NCBI GenBank assembly: GCA_002691365.1 | Contig: NZHL01000014.1 | Coordinates: 1 to 6,259 of the forward strand | Source: Fidelibacterota bacterium | GTDB taxonomy: Bacteria; Fidelibacterota; Marinisomatia; Marinisomatales; S15-B10 | Reading direction: 5' to 3' | DNA length: 6,259 nucleotides | In this document: one piece after another, positions 1 to 5,938 of the stretch | How the letters are laid out: every line of letters starts with the position of its first letter | Position numbering within the stretch: the stretch's first letter is position 1 | Notes under the pieces: model-generated | Told to the model about the DNA's origin: nothing | Database searches by the model: none | What the model saw: only the letters and a program-made list of their open reading frames with translations | Position numbers and translations under genes: made by a program

Positions 1-300
1 GGAACAAATCCAACAAAAGTCCATCCTGCTGCTATTAAAGTAATGTCAGAATTAAAAATTGATATAAGTAATCATACATCAGACCATATGAATGATTTCT
101 TAGATAAAGGAATTGATATAGTTATTACAGTTTGCGATGATGCAAATCAAAAATGTCCTGTTTTTCCTGGAAGTCAAAAATTAATTCATTGGTCAATTAA
201 AGACCCGTTTATAAACTGGTCTGATGAAGATCATTTATTAGAACCATATAGGAAAGCAAGAGATATTATTTTAAATAAAATTAAAGAATTTATTGATTAA
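1..300 (+). CDS. arsC: Arsenate reductase, LMW-phosphatase fold (3' part only)
   Basis: The reading frame is open from base 1, so this is the last 99 codons of a gene that begins before the window; the ATG at 43 is internal. The family reduces arsenate to arsenite in the cytoplasm, using a P-loop Cys and a later Cys pair. The P-loop Cys (C10 in the well-studied plasmid pI258 enzyme) is outside the window. What remains matches the family: NPTKVHPAA near the left edge, a DISNHTSDH segment, then TVCDDANQKCPVFPG. This last motif places two Cys seven residues apart (codons at 133-135 and 154-156), the spacing of C82/C89 in pI258 ArsC. It is followed by HWSIKDP and a C-terminal helix. The Cys pair favours arsenate reductase over a plain tyrosine phosphatase. 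The electron donor (thioredoxin or another thiol) cannot be told from this part. No clear terminator follows, and a PycTM-like gene starts 73 bases downstream. Confidence 0.88.
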   Translation, partial: GTNPTKVHPAAIKVMSELKIDISNHTSDHMNDFLDKGIDIVITVCDDANQKCPVFPGSQKLIHWSIKDPFINWSDEDHLLEPYRKARDIILNKIKEFID

Positions 301-373
301 AATACCAGTAATAATTTCATATTATCAAAACACTTTACTAAATTCACCTTTTAATAAATTATAAAAAACTAAT

Positions 374-958
374 ATGTCTTCAAATAATATTGACCAAAAT
401 AAAAGACTTTCTACATTATTTAAAATTTTAGATAATGAAAATCAAATTCTTCAAAGAACTGATCAAAAAGCTACCACTCTTTTATCAATCTTAGGAGTAT
501 TTATGGTATTCTTTATAATTCATTTTTTAAAACTACAAATGAATTGGCTAATTTTTCTTTTTGTTATTATTTATTTCATTGCTGCTTTTTTAACTATCAT
601 GAATTTAATTTTGGTAATATCTCCAAGAGTTAAATCTGAAAAACTTGAAGATGAAGATGATTCTCATGCTAACCCATTGTTTTTTGCAGGAATTAGCAAA
701 TATAAAGATTCAATCGAATATTCAAATTATTTAACTTCAATTGCATCAAATGATGAAAAAATCTATAGACTTTTTGGAAATCAAGTATTTGCTTTAGGAA
801 AAGTTAATCTTTATAAATTTAAACATATGAATAGAGCAATAATATGTTTCATTATTGCAATATCATCAGAATTGACAATTATTATTACAATGGCATGGGC
901 AAGAGCCTTTCCTTTTCTTGTTCAAAAATTTCCTAATCTCATTGATATAATAAATTAA
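374..958 (+). CDS. PycTM-like (DUF5706-type) three-helix membrane protein
   Basis: A 194-residue membrane protein with the layout of the Pycsar effector family PycTM. In order: an N-terminal helix (about residues 10-33) ending in a D-x-K-A motif (D30, K32, A33); membrane helices at about 36-52 and 58-84; a loop with the family-like NPLFFAGI (100-107); an amphipathic stretch with EYSNYL and NQVFALGKVNLYKFK (about 115-150); and a third membrane helix at about 154-175. Known PycTM proteins bind a cyclic pyrimidine nucleotide made by a partner cyclase during phage infection and damage the inner membrane. That function is inferred here from remembered family patterns, not from a search. No cyclase is visible next to it. 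The start is fixed by an in-frame stop at 362-364 and the first ATG after it; there is no clear ribosome binding site. A lipoprotein gene follows after 4 bases, so the two are probably co-transcribed. The alternative is another small SLATT-like or unrelated 3-TM protein. Confidence 0.68.
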   Translation: MSSNNIDQNKRLSTLFKILDNENQILQRTDQKATTLLSILGVFMVFFIIHFLKLQMNWLIFLFVIIYFIAAFLTIMNLILVISPRVKSEKLEDEDDSHANPLFFAGISKYKDSIEYSNYLTSIASNDEKIYRLFGNQVFALGKVNLYKFKHMNRAIICFIIAISSELTIIITMAWARAFPFLVQKFPNLIDIIN

Positions 959-962
959 TATT

Positions 963-1505
963 TTGAATAAAATTTTACTTTTAATTGTATTAACCATTTG
1001 CTTTAGTTGCAGTCCATCTGCTGGACCTCCTATGATTGGAGAGCAAGGACCAAAAGGATCAAAAGGAGATCAAGGTCCACCTGGTCCAAAAGGAGATCAA
1101 GGTCCAAAAGGTATACCTGGAAAATCTATTTCATCTGAAGATCTTGAGTCAATTAATAATACTTTAATTGAATTAAGAGAAAAAAATCATTTAAATAATA
1201 ATAAAGAGTATATTGTATCTATTGTTCCTTATCAATTTGGGATTGCTCCTCCTATATTAGGTTTTGCTGCTCTATCAAGTTTTGGAATTATATATAAAAT
1301 AGAACATAAAAATATTATAACACCTGGTAACGAGTATATTAACTTAGGTAGAATAGATAATAGAAATGATTTTATTTCTTTAAGTCTTTTACCTGCTCAA
1401 GATGGAGGTGAGTCACTTTTTTTAGCTATAACAAAGAATGGACTATCTTATATTTCAAAAGATTTAAAAGTCTGGAATTTTCAAGCACAAGTCCCTATAA
1501 AATAA
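963..1505 (+). CDS. Collagen-like (Gly-X-Y) lipoprotein, TTG start
   Basis: A 180-residue predicted lipoprotein of unknown function. The start is TTG: it is the only start that keeps the N-terminal signal, since the first internal Met (residue 24) lies after it. Residues 1-15 form a hydrophobic signal ending in CFS before C16, a loose lipobox; an adjacent C13 makes the exact lipidated Cys slightly uncertain. Residues 26-55 are ten consecutive Gly-X-Y triplets rich in Pro, Lys, Asp and Gln (GPKGDQGPPGPKGDQGPKG), the pattern of bacterial collagen-like triple helices. A short helical linker follows (about 58-75, SSEDLESINNTLIELREK), then a roughly 100-residue domain that looks beta-rich (SLFLAITKNGLSYI near the end). 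I do not recognise this domain. The expected product is a trimeric, lipid-anchored protein facing the periplasm or cell surface. The gene starts 4 bases after the PycTM-like gene and its stop codon runs into a palindromic terminator. Confidence 0.8.
   Translation: MNKILLLIVLTICFSCSPSAGPPMIGEQGPKGSKGDQGPPGPKGDQGPKGIPGKSISSEDLESINNTLIELREKNHLNNNKEYIVSIVPYQFGIAPPILGFAALSSFGIIYKIEHKNIITPGNEYINLGRIDNRNDFISLSLLPAQDGGESLFLAITKNGLSYISKDLKVWNFQAQVPIK
1038..1127 (+). repeat. Collagen-like Gly-X-Y coding repeat
   Basis: Ten in-frame Gly-X-Y triplets (residues 26-55 of the lipoprotein). At DNA level an 18-base unit, AAAAGGAGATCAAGGTCC, occurs exactly at 1061-1078 and again at 1088-1105, a 27-base (nine-residue) period. 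Such repeats can gain or lose units by recombination or slippage, changing tract length without breaking the frame. Confidence 0.92.
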
Positions 1506-1535
1506 AAAGAGGCAAAATTAATTTTGCCTCTTTTT
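1504..1535. terminator. Bidirectional palindromic terminator between convergent genes
   Basis: A perfect 32-base palindrome: AAAAAGAGGCAAAATT followed by its exact reverse complement. It can fold into a stem with a TTAA loop, has a GAGGC/GCCTC core, and carries five Ts at the 3' end on either strand. It lies between the convergent lipoprotein gene (plus) and the outer-membrane-like gene (minus), so it fits a shared rho-independent terminator. The first two bases of the palindrome are the last two bases of the lipoprotein stop codon. Confidence 0.9.
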
Positions 1536-1561
1536 CATACAATTTAAATTTATACTTGTAA

Positions 1562-2263
1562 CTAAAAACCAAAAGCAAGACCAGCCCATAAGGTACTAAA
1601 ACTATTTGAACCCGGTACAACACCTTCTGCTAATGTAATTCTATAAGTTAAAAAGGAGCTAAATGTTAATAATTTTGCTTGAAGACTTGCTTGTACATGT
1701 AAACCTGAATTATCAAACCAATTATCTCGATTAGTCACAAAATCCTCAATTTTGTCCTCTAAATTTACATCAGAACCACCATTTACCAAATCACCACCTA
1801 GCAAATCACTCATCATATCTAAATCTGCTCTTTTGGATGAAACATGAGAATTTACTCCTCCACCTAAATGAAAAGAGCCACCTCCTAGAAATGGAATACC
1901 AAGACCGATCATTTTTTTTCTAGCAGTAAAATAAGTTGAAATTCTTGTCCAAGCAAATTGTGTTGTAGGTAAAGAAGTAATAACATTTGCAAATTCTAGA
2001 TCGTACGGAACAGGAGCAATTTCTACACTTGCTTCAAGATCAATAAATGGAATTGCATCAATATATATAAATCCACCTATACCAACTCCATCCGAACCTG
2101 CAAAACCAGGACTTTGTAATGAATAAAGTGAAGTACCATCATTCCATCCATCAACTGTAAAATTATCTCCTAATCCTTTTATTCCTATACCAAAAAGAGC
2201 TTCAGCCTTTTCAACAGGGAAAAATAATGACAATACTATTATTGGTATCATTAATCGCTTCAT
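1562..2263 (-). CDS. Exported protein, probable outer-membrane beta-barrel, function unknown
   Basis: A 233-residue exported protein I cannot assign to a named family. It begins MKR followed by a hydrophobic core (about 4-17) and an AEA motif at residues 20-22, a good signal peptidase I site with the mature protein starting at LFGIG. The rest is rich in Gly, Ser and alternating hydrophobic residues suited to membrane beta-strands (GIGGFIYIDAIPFIDLEAS; GLGIPFLGGGSFHLGGG). It ends WAGLAFGF, with a terminal Phe, as expected for recognition by the BAM outer-membrane assembly machinery. A more polar, Asp-rich stretch (about 143-180) may be a surface or periplasmic loop. The length would suit a small barrel of about 8-10 strands. 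A strong ribosome binding site supports this start. It is transcribed alone, divergent from the M23 operon, and ends at the shared palindromic terminator. Confidence 0.72.
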   Translation of the reverse strand: MKRLMIPIIVLSLFFPVEKAEALFGIGIKGLGDNFTVDGWNDGTSLYSLQSPGFAGSDGVGIGGFIYIDAIPFIDLEASVEIAPVPYDLEFANVITSLPTTQFAWTRISTYFTARKKMIGLGIPFLGGGSFHLGGGVNSHVSSKRADLDMMSDLLGGDLVNGGSDVNLEDKIEDFVTNRDNWFDNSGLHVQASLQAKLLTFSSFLTYRITLAEGVVPGSNSFSTLWAGLAFGF

Positions 2264-2399
2264 ATATTATTCTCCATAATTATTAGTTGGAAACATTTTA
2301 AATTATCATCCAAATTTTACACTTTTTAAATAAATTATTTTAGTATTTTATTGTTAGTGCCTAATTTGTATTTCTAAATTACTAAATAGTATTTAACCT
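2264..2399. promoter_or_regulatory. Divergent promoter region (exported protein / M23 operon)
   Basis: This 136-base gap separates two divergent genes, so each must have a promoter here; that is inferred from gene orientation. The sequence is too AT-rich to place boxes firmly. The best plus-strand candidate for the operon is TTGTTA (2351-2356) and TAAATT (2375-2380) with 18 bases between, each matching the sigma-70 consensus at four of six positions. I could not place a minus-strand promoter. No convincing operator or riboswitch is seen. Confidence 0.45.
2271..2275 (-). promoter_or_regulatory. Ribosome binding site of the minus-strand exported protein
   Basis: On the minus strand, GGAG (within TGGAGAATAATATATG) sits 8 bases before the ATG, a near-ideal Shine-Dalgarno sequence. 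It stands out because most other genes in the window have none, which suggests efficient translation of this protein. Confidence 0.75.
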
Positions 2400-4649
2400 A
2401 TGAATCATTTTATTATATACCAACTAATTTTTCTCGCTTTCTTCGAAATATCATTTTCTCAAGAATATTTATGGCCAACTAAAGAAGGGAAAATTATTTC
2501 CTCAAACTTTGGCGAACCTCGTCCAAGAAGATTTCATGCTGGTATAGATATTATTTCGAAGGAAAAAAATATTAATCATGAAATCTTTGCAGTTGAAGAT
2601 GGGTATATACAAAAAATTAAAATTTCATCTAATGGATATGGAAAAGTGATTTATCAAAAACTAATTGATGGAAATATTATTATTTATGCTCATTTATCTT
2701 CATTCAATAATTTATTAAACCAAATATCTAACATTGAGCAAGAAAAAAACAACTCTTATGAAATTGAAAAATTTTTTGATAAAAATGAATTTTTAATAAA
2801 AAAAGGTGATTTAATTGGATATCTTGGTGAAACAGGAGGAGCTTATGGACCTCATCTTCATTTTGAGATTAGAGATAGTTTAAATAGACCAATAAATCCT
2901 TTATTAAATGGATTTGGAATAATAGATAAACATAGACCAATTCCAAATGAAATTGCCTTAACTCCGTTAGATAAAAATTCAATAATTAACGGTCATAACC
3001 TTACACAAATTTTTAATCTTAAAAAAAAAGATATTGGACAGTATGAATTTCCCGATACAATTCATGTATATAATAAATTTGGGATCAGTTTAAAATCTAT
3101 AGACAAAATTAATGGTCTTTCATGGAAATATAATATAACTGGAATTTCACTTAATGTTAATGATGTTGAATTATTTAGAATTGAATATGATAAGTATGAT
3201 TTTAAAAATAATCATTTAGAAGAAATAACAATTGATAACAGTCTTAGAAGGTTAAATGATGGAGATTTTCATCGACTGTTCTTAATTGATAATAATCTAA
3301 AAACAAACTTCATTAAAAATAACTCAAATGGTATCTTAAATCTTTCGCAAGGCTATCATAATGTTTTAATTAAACTATTTGATCATAACAACAATATATC
3401 AACAATTAAAGGAACTTTCTATGTTGCGCCTCCTATTCAAATAGATGTAAAAATAATAGAAAAAAAAGAGGACTCAGTTTTCTTCCAAATGATTCCAAAA
3501 GGAAATCCATTTCCAATTCAAAATTTTGTTTGCTATATATTCAACAAGAAGGGTTTTCCAGAAAAAAAATTGGGAAATTTATCCTTAAAAAAAACAAAGA
3601 AAGGTTTAATTATAGAATTAAATGAAAAAGATTTAAATAATAAAATCTTACAATTCATTGGAATAAATAAATTTGGAGCAATATCTGAACCTCTAAATTA
3701 TCCATATGAAGTGATATATGATGACTATTTAAAAACCGATTTTCAACTAAATATTTCTCATCTTGAAAAAACTGTTATTTTTGAAATTTCATCAAAATCT
3801 TTTTTACCTCATAAAACAGAAATTAAAGTAAAAAAAGATGATGTAACTTTTTTAAATCACAAACAACTCAGACCAGGTGTTTTTCATACTTCACCATTAA
3901 AAATTAATGAATTAAAAAATATGAAAAATATAACTTTTAATATTCTATCAAACCCTAAAAGAGAATTAATTTTTTCATTTGAACCATCAATTTCTACCTT
4001 TTCTAAAAGTACATTTTCTAATGACAAAAACTGCAATTTAATTATTCACGAAAACACTTTTTATGACACAACTGCATTTTGGATAAGAAAAGTAATTAAT
4101 AACAATACTATTAAAGATGGTAGACAAATATCAGATATCTATCAACTTAACCCTTTTAATATTCCTCTAAAAGATTCAGCTGTAGTAAAAATTAAATTAA
4201 AAGATTTTGAATCTATTGATAAAAAAGGGATTTTTTACTATGATAAAAAAGAAGGATGGACATACTTAAAATCTAAATATGATAATAAAAATAAATTTTT
4301 TGAAACATCTCTATTTAGTTTAGAATCAGTTGTTATATTAGAAGACACCATCAAGCCTATAATCAAAGAAATATTTCCTGGCAATAATGGTATTTATAAA
4401 AGTTCTGATGTTAAAGAAATAAAGTTAAAAATAAATGATGAATTATCAGGTATTTACAATAAAAATCAAGTAGATATAACATTAGACTCAAAAAAAATTT
4501 TCTTTGACTATCACCCTATTAAAAAAACAATTAAACATAATTTAATAAATCGATTAACTCCTGGAAATCACGAAATTATTATATCAGCAAAAGATAATGT
4601 TGGAAACATTACTATAAAAAAAATTAATTTTGATATAAGAAACTTGTAA
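2400..4649 (+). CDS. Secreted M23-family metallopeptidase with long C-terminal extension
   Basis: A 749-residue exported protein. A signal peptide (about 1-20, ending SFS before Gln21) is followed directly by an M23 (LytM/lysostaphin-type) peptidase domain at about residues 22-170. These zinc enzymes cut peptidoglycan cross-links or, when degenerate, regulate other hydrolases. All active-site residues are visible: FHAGID gives zinc ligands H46 and D50, YAH gives H98, and PHLHFE gives H152 and zinc ligand H154, so it should be active. An insertion of about 30 residues (roughly 102-132) separates YAHLSSF from KKGDLIGYLGETGG. The remaining 550 or so residues look like several beta-sandwich domains; the last (about 650-749) has Ig-like features such as DELSGI and AKDNVGN. 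It probably acts in the periplasm in wall remodelling, with the extension binding partners or wall. It heads the operon; its stop shares one base with the rhomboid ATG (TAATG). Confidence 0.9.
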   Translation: MNHFIIYQLIFLAFFEISFSQEYLWPTKEGKIISSNFGEPRPRRFHAGIDIISKEKNINHEIFAVEDGYIQKIKISSNGYGKVIYQKLIDGNIIIYAHLSSFNNLLNQISNIEQEKNNSYEIEKFFDKNEFLIKKGDLIGYLGETGGAYGPHLHFEIRDSLNRPINPLLNGFGIIDKHRPIPNEIALTPLDKNSIINGHNLTQIFNLKKKDIGQYEFPDTIHVYNKFGISLKSIDKINGLSWKYNITGISLNVNDVELFRIEYDKYDFKNNHLEEITIDNSLRRLNDGDFHRLFLIDNNLKTNFIKNNSNGILNLSQGYHNVLIKLFDHNNNISTIKGTFYVAPPIQIDVKIIEKKEDSVFFQMIPKGNPFPIQNFVCYIFNKKGFPEKKLGNLSLKKTKKGLIIELNEKDLNNKILQFIGINKFGAISEPLNYPYEVIYDDYLKTDFQLNISHLEKTVIFEISSKSFLPHKTEIKVKKDDVTFLNHKQLRPGVFHTSPLKINELKNMKNITFNILSNPKRELIFSFEPSISTFSKSTFSNDKNCNLIIHENTFYDTTAFWIRKVINNNTIKDGRQISDIYQLNPFNIPLKDSAVVKIKLKDFESIDKKGIFYYDKKEGWTYLKSKYDNKNKFFETSLFSLESVVILEDTIKPIIKEIFPGNNGIYKSSDVKEIKLKINDELSGIYNKNQVDITLDSKKIFFDYHPIKKTIKHNLINRLTPGNHEIIISAKDNVGNITIKKINFDIRNL

Positions 4650-5299
4650 TGTTTTTTCCTTACAAAGACGACAACCCAAGAACTATAACTCCATTGGTAA
4701 CCTATTTAGTAATTGGATTAAATATTCTTATTTTTATAATTCAAATTTTTGGACAAAATAATTTAATAAGTTATTTTGCAATAATTCCAAATACAGTTTT
4801 CACTGATTTTCCTTATTTTTGTTTTACTTTAATTTCTTCAACATTTCTTCATGGTAGTTTTATGCATTTATTTGGTAATATGATATATTTATGGATTTTT
4901 GGAGATAATGTTGAAGGATATATGGGACATTTCAATTTTCTTATTTTTTACTTTTTTTGTGGAGTTATGGCTGGAATTTTACAAACCTTATTTCATCCAA
5001 TTTCAATAATTCCTATAATAGGAGCAAGCGGAGCAGTAGCTGGAATTTTAGGATCATATTTAATTCTTTACCCAAAAGCTAAGATTCATACTATAGTATT
5101 TATATTTTTTTACTTTACATCTATTAAAATTCCAGCATTTATTGTATTGTCTTTTTGGTTTTTAATTCAATTGAATAATGGTTTTAGCTCTCTTGGAATG
5201 AATATTTCAGGAGGAATTGCATGGTTTTCTCATATTGGTGGTTTTTTAACAGGATTAATATTTATATTTTTTTTCAAAAAAAATAAGGTTTTTAAATAG
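4649..5299 (+). CDS. Rhomboid-family intramembrane serine protease
   Basis: A 216-residue polytopic protein with about six membrane helices and the rhomboid signature, so it should cleave transmembrane substrates within the inner membrane. Visible active-site features are HLFGN with H73 and N77 (the H150/N154 pair of E. coli GlpG), GASG at 125-128 with nucleophile S127, and SHIGG with catalytic H195 in the last helix. The serine-histidine dyad is therefore intact. The FLHGSFMH segment in front is also typical. Length fits the minimal six-helix form, with no extra N-terminal cytoplasmic domain like that of GlpG. Its ATG overlaps the last base of the M23 stop codon, and its own TAG abuts the adk ATG, so translation is probably coupled. 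The substrate is unknown; linkage to a cell-wall peptidase hints at envelope maintenance but does not show it. Confidence 0.93.
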   Translation: MFFPYKDDNPRTITPLVTYLVIGLNILIFIIQIFGQNNLISYFAIIPNTVFTDFPYFCFTLISSTFLHGSFMHLFGNMIYLWIFGDNVEGYMGHFNFLIFYFFCGVMAGILQTLFHPISIIPIIGASGAVAGILGSYLILYPKAKIHTIVFIFFYFTSIKIPAFIVLSFWFLIQLNNGFSSLGMNISGGIAWFSHIGGFLTGLIFIFFFKKNKVFK

Positions 5300-5938
5300 A
5301 TGAATATAATTTTTTTAGGACCTCCAGGTATCGGAAAAGGAACCCAAGCAAAAATAGTAGCTCAAAAAAAACAAATTCTACATTTATCTACAGGCGACAT
5401 GTTGAGGATTGCAATTGAGAAAAGGAATGAAGTTGGTTTATTAGCAGAATTATATATGAATAAAGGAAGATTAGTTCCAGATGAAATAGTTCTTGATTTA
5501 GTATCCCAAAGATTAAAACAAGAAGATATTCAAGAAGGTTTTATTTTTGATGGTTTTCCAAGAACTTTAAATCAAGCAAATGAGCTAAAGTCTTTATTAA
5601 AAAAAAATAATTATAAAATTGACCATGTCATTGCTTTAAATGGTAAAAATGAGATCTTAATCAATAGATTAACTAGTAGAAGAACTTGTTCAAAATGCCA
5701 ACAAATAATCAATTTAATTTTTAATCCTCCAAAAAGAAATGAGGTTTGTGATTATTGTGATGGAAAATTAGTTCAAAGAGATGATGATAAATTAGAGATT
5801 ATAACTAATAGATTAAGAATATATGAGATTCAAACCAAACCACTTGTTGATTTTTATTCTAATGAAAATTTATTAAGAAAAATTAATGGTATTGGAAATC
5901 TTGAACAAATTACTAAAAGAATAGAAAATATATTATGA
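5300..5938 (+). CDS. adk: Adenylate kinase, zinc-LID type
   Basis: A 212-residue cytoplasmic enzyme that interconverts ATP + AMP and two ADP, setting the adenylate balance. In order: P-loop GPPGIGKGT (7-15, with Ile where Ala is usual); AMP-binding segment STGDMLR (30-36); FDGFPRT (83-89); LID domain (about 125-163); and the RDDD...NRL arginine and acidic residues (160-172). The LID carries four Cys at 130, 133, 150 and 153 in two CxxC pairs, the numbering of zinc-binding Cys in Geobacillus stearothermophilus Adk, so a structural zinc is expected. Within the LID the usual GRR is SRR and the usual Tyr-His near FNPPK is replaced by Asn-Leu; both are changes from the common pattern, not losses of catalytic residues. 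The ATG directly follows the rhomboid stop. A weak AAGG lies 11 bases upstream, inside the rhomboid gene. The stop overlaps the coaE start (ATGA). Confidence 0.97.
   Translation: MNIIFLGPPGIGKGTQAKIVAQKKQILHLSTGDMLRIAIEKRNEVGLLAELYMNKGRLVPDEIVLDLVSQRLKQEDIQEGFIFDGFPRTLNQANELKSLLKKNNYKIDHVIALNGKNEILINRLTSRRTCSKCQQIINLIFNPPKRNEVCDYCDGKLVQRDDDKLEIITNRLRIYEIQTKPLVDFYSNENLLRKINGIGNLEQITKRIENIL

Noticed and set aside
43..300. ATG at 43 as the start of a short independent gene
   Set aside because: The frame is open to base 1 and codons 1-14 continue the ArsC family pattern (NPTKVHPAA), so 43 is internal.
301..373. Terminator or promoter between arsC and the PycTM-like gene
   Set aside because: No stable stem and only generic AT-rich boxes; nothing can be placed with confidence.
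1400..1502. Sialidase-type Asp-box (SKDLKVW) in the C-terminal part of the lipoprotein
   Set aside because: A single copy with wrong spacing and no Gly; too weak to call a BNR-type repeat.
1032..1505. ATG at residue 24 as the true start of the collagen-like gene
   Set aside because: It would remove the hydrophobic signal and lipobox, which are coherent with the TTG start placed 4 bases after the upstream stop.
2380..2391. Inverted repeat TACTA-AA-TAGTA before the M23 start as an operator
   Set aside because: Arms are only 5 bases in very AT-rich DNA and no second copy or known binding pattern supports it.
2264..2399. Bacteroidota-type TAnnTTTG promoter boxes
   Set aside because: TAATTTG on the plus strand and AAAATTTG on the minus strand are near misses only; with this base composition they are expected by chance.
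5267..5283. T8-C-A8 run at the end of the rhomboid gene as a terminator
   Set aside because: No G+C stem and no usable loop; adk starts immediately after and the operon evidently continues.
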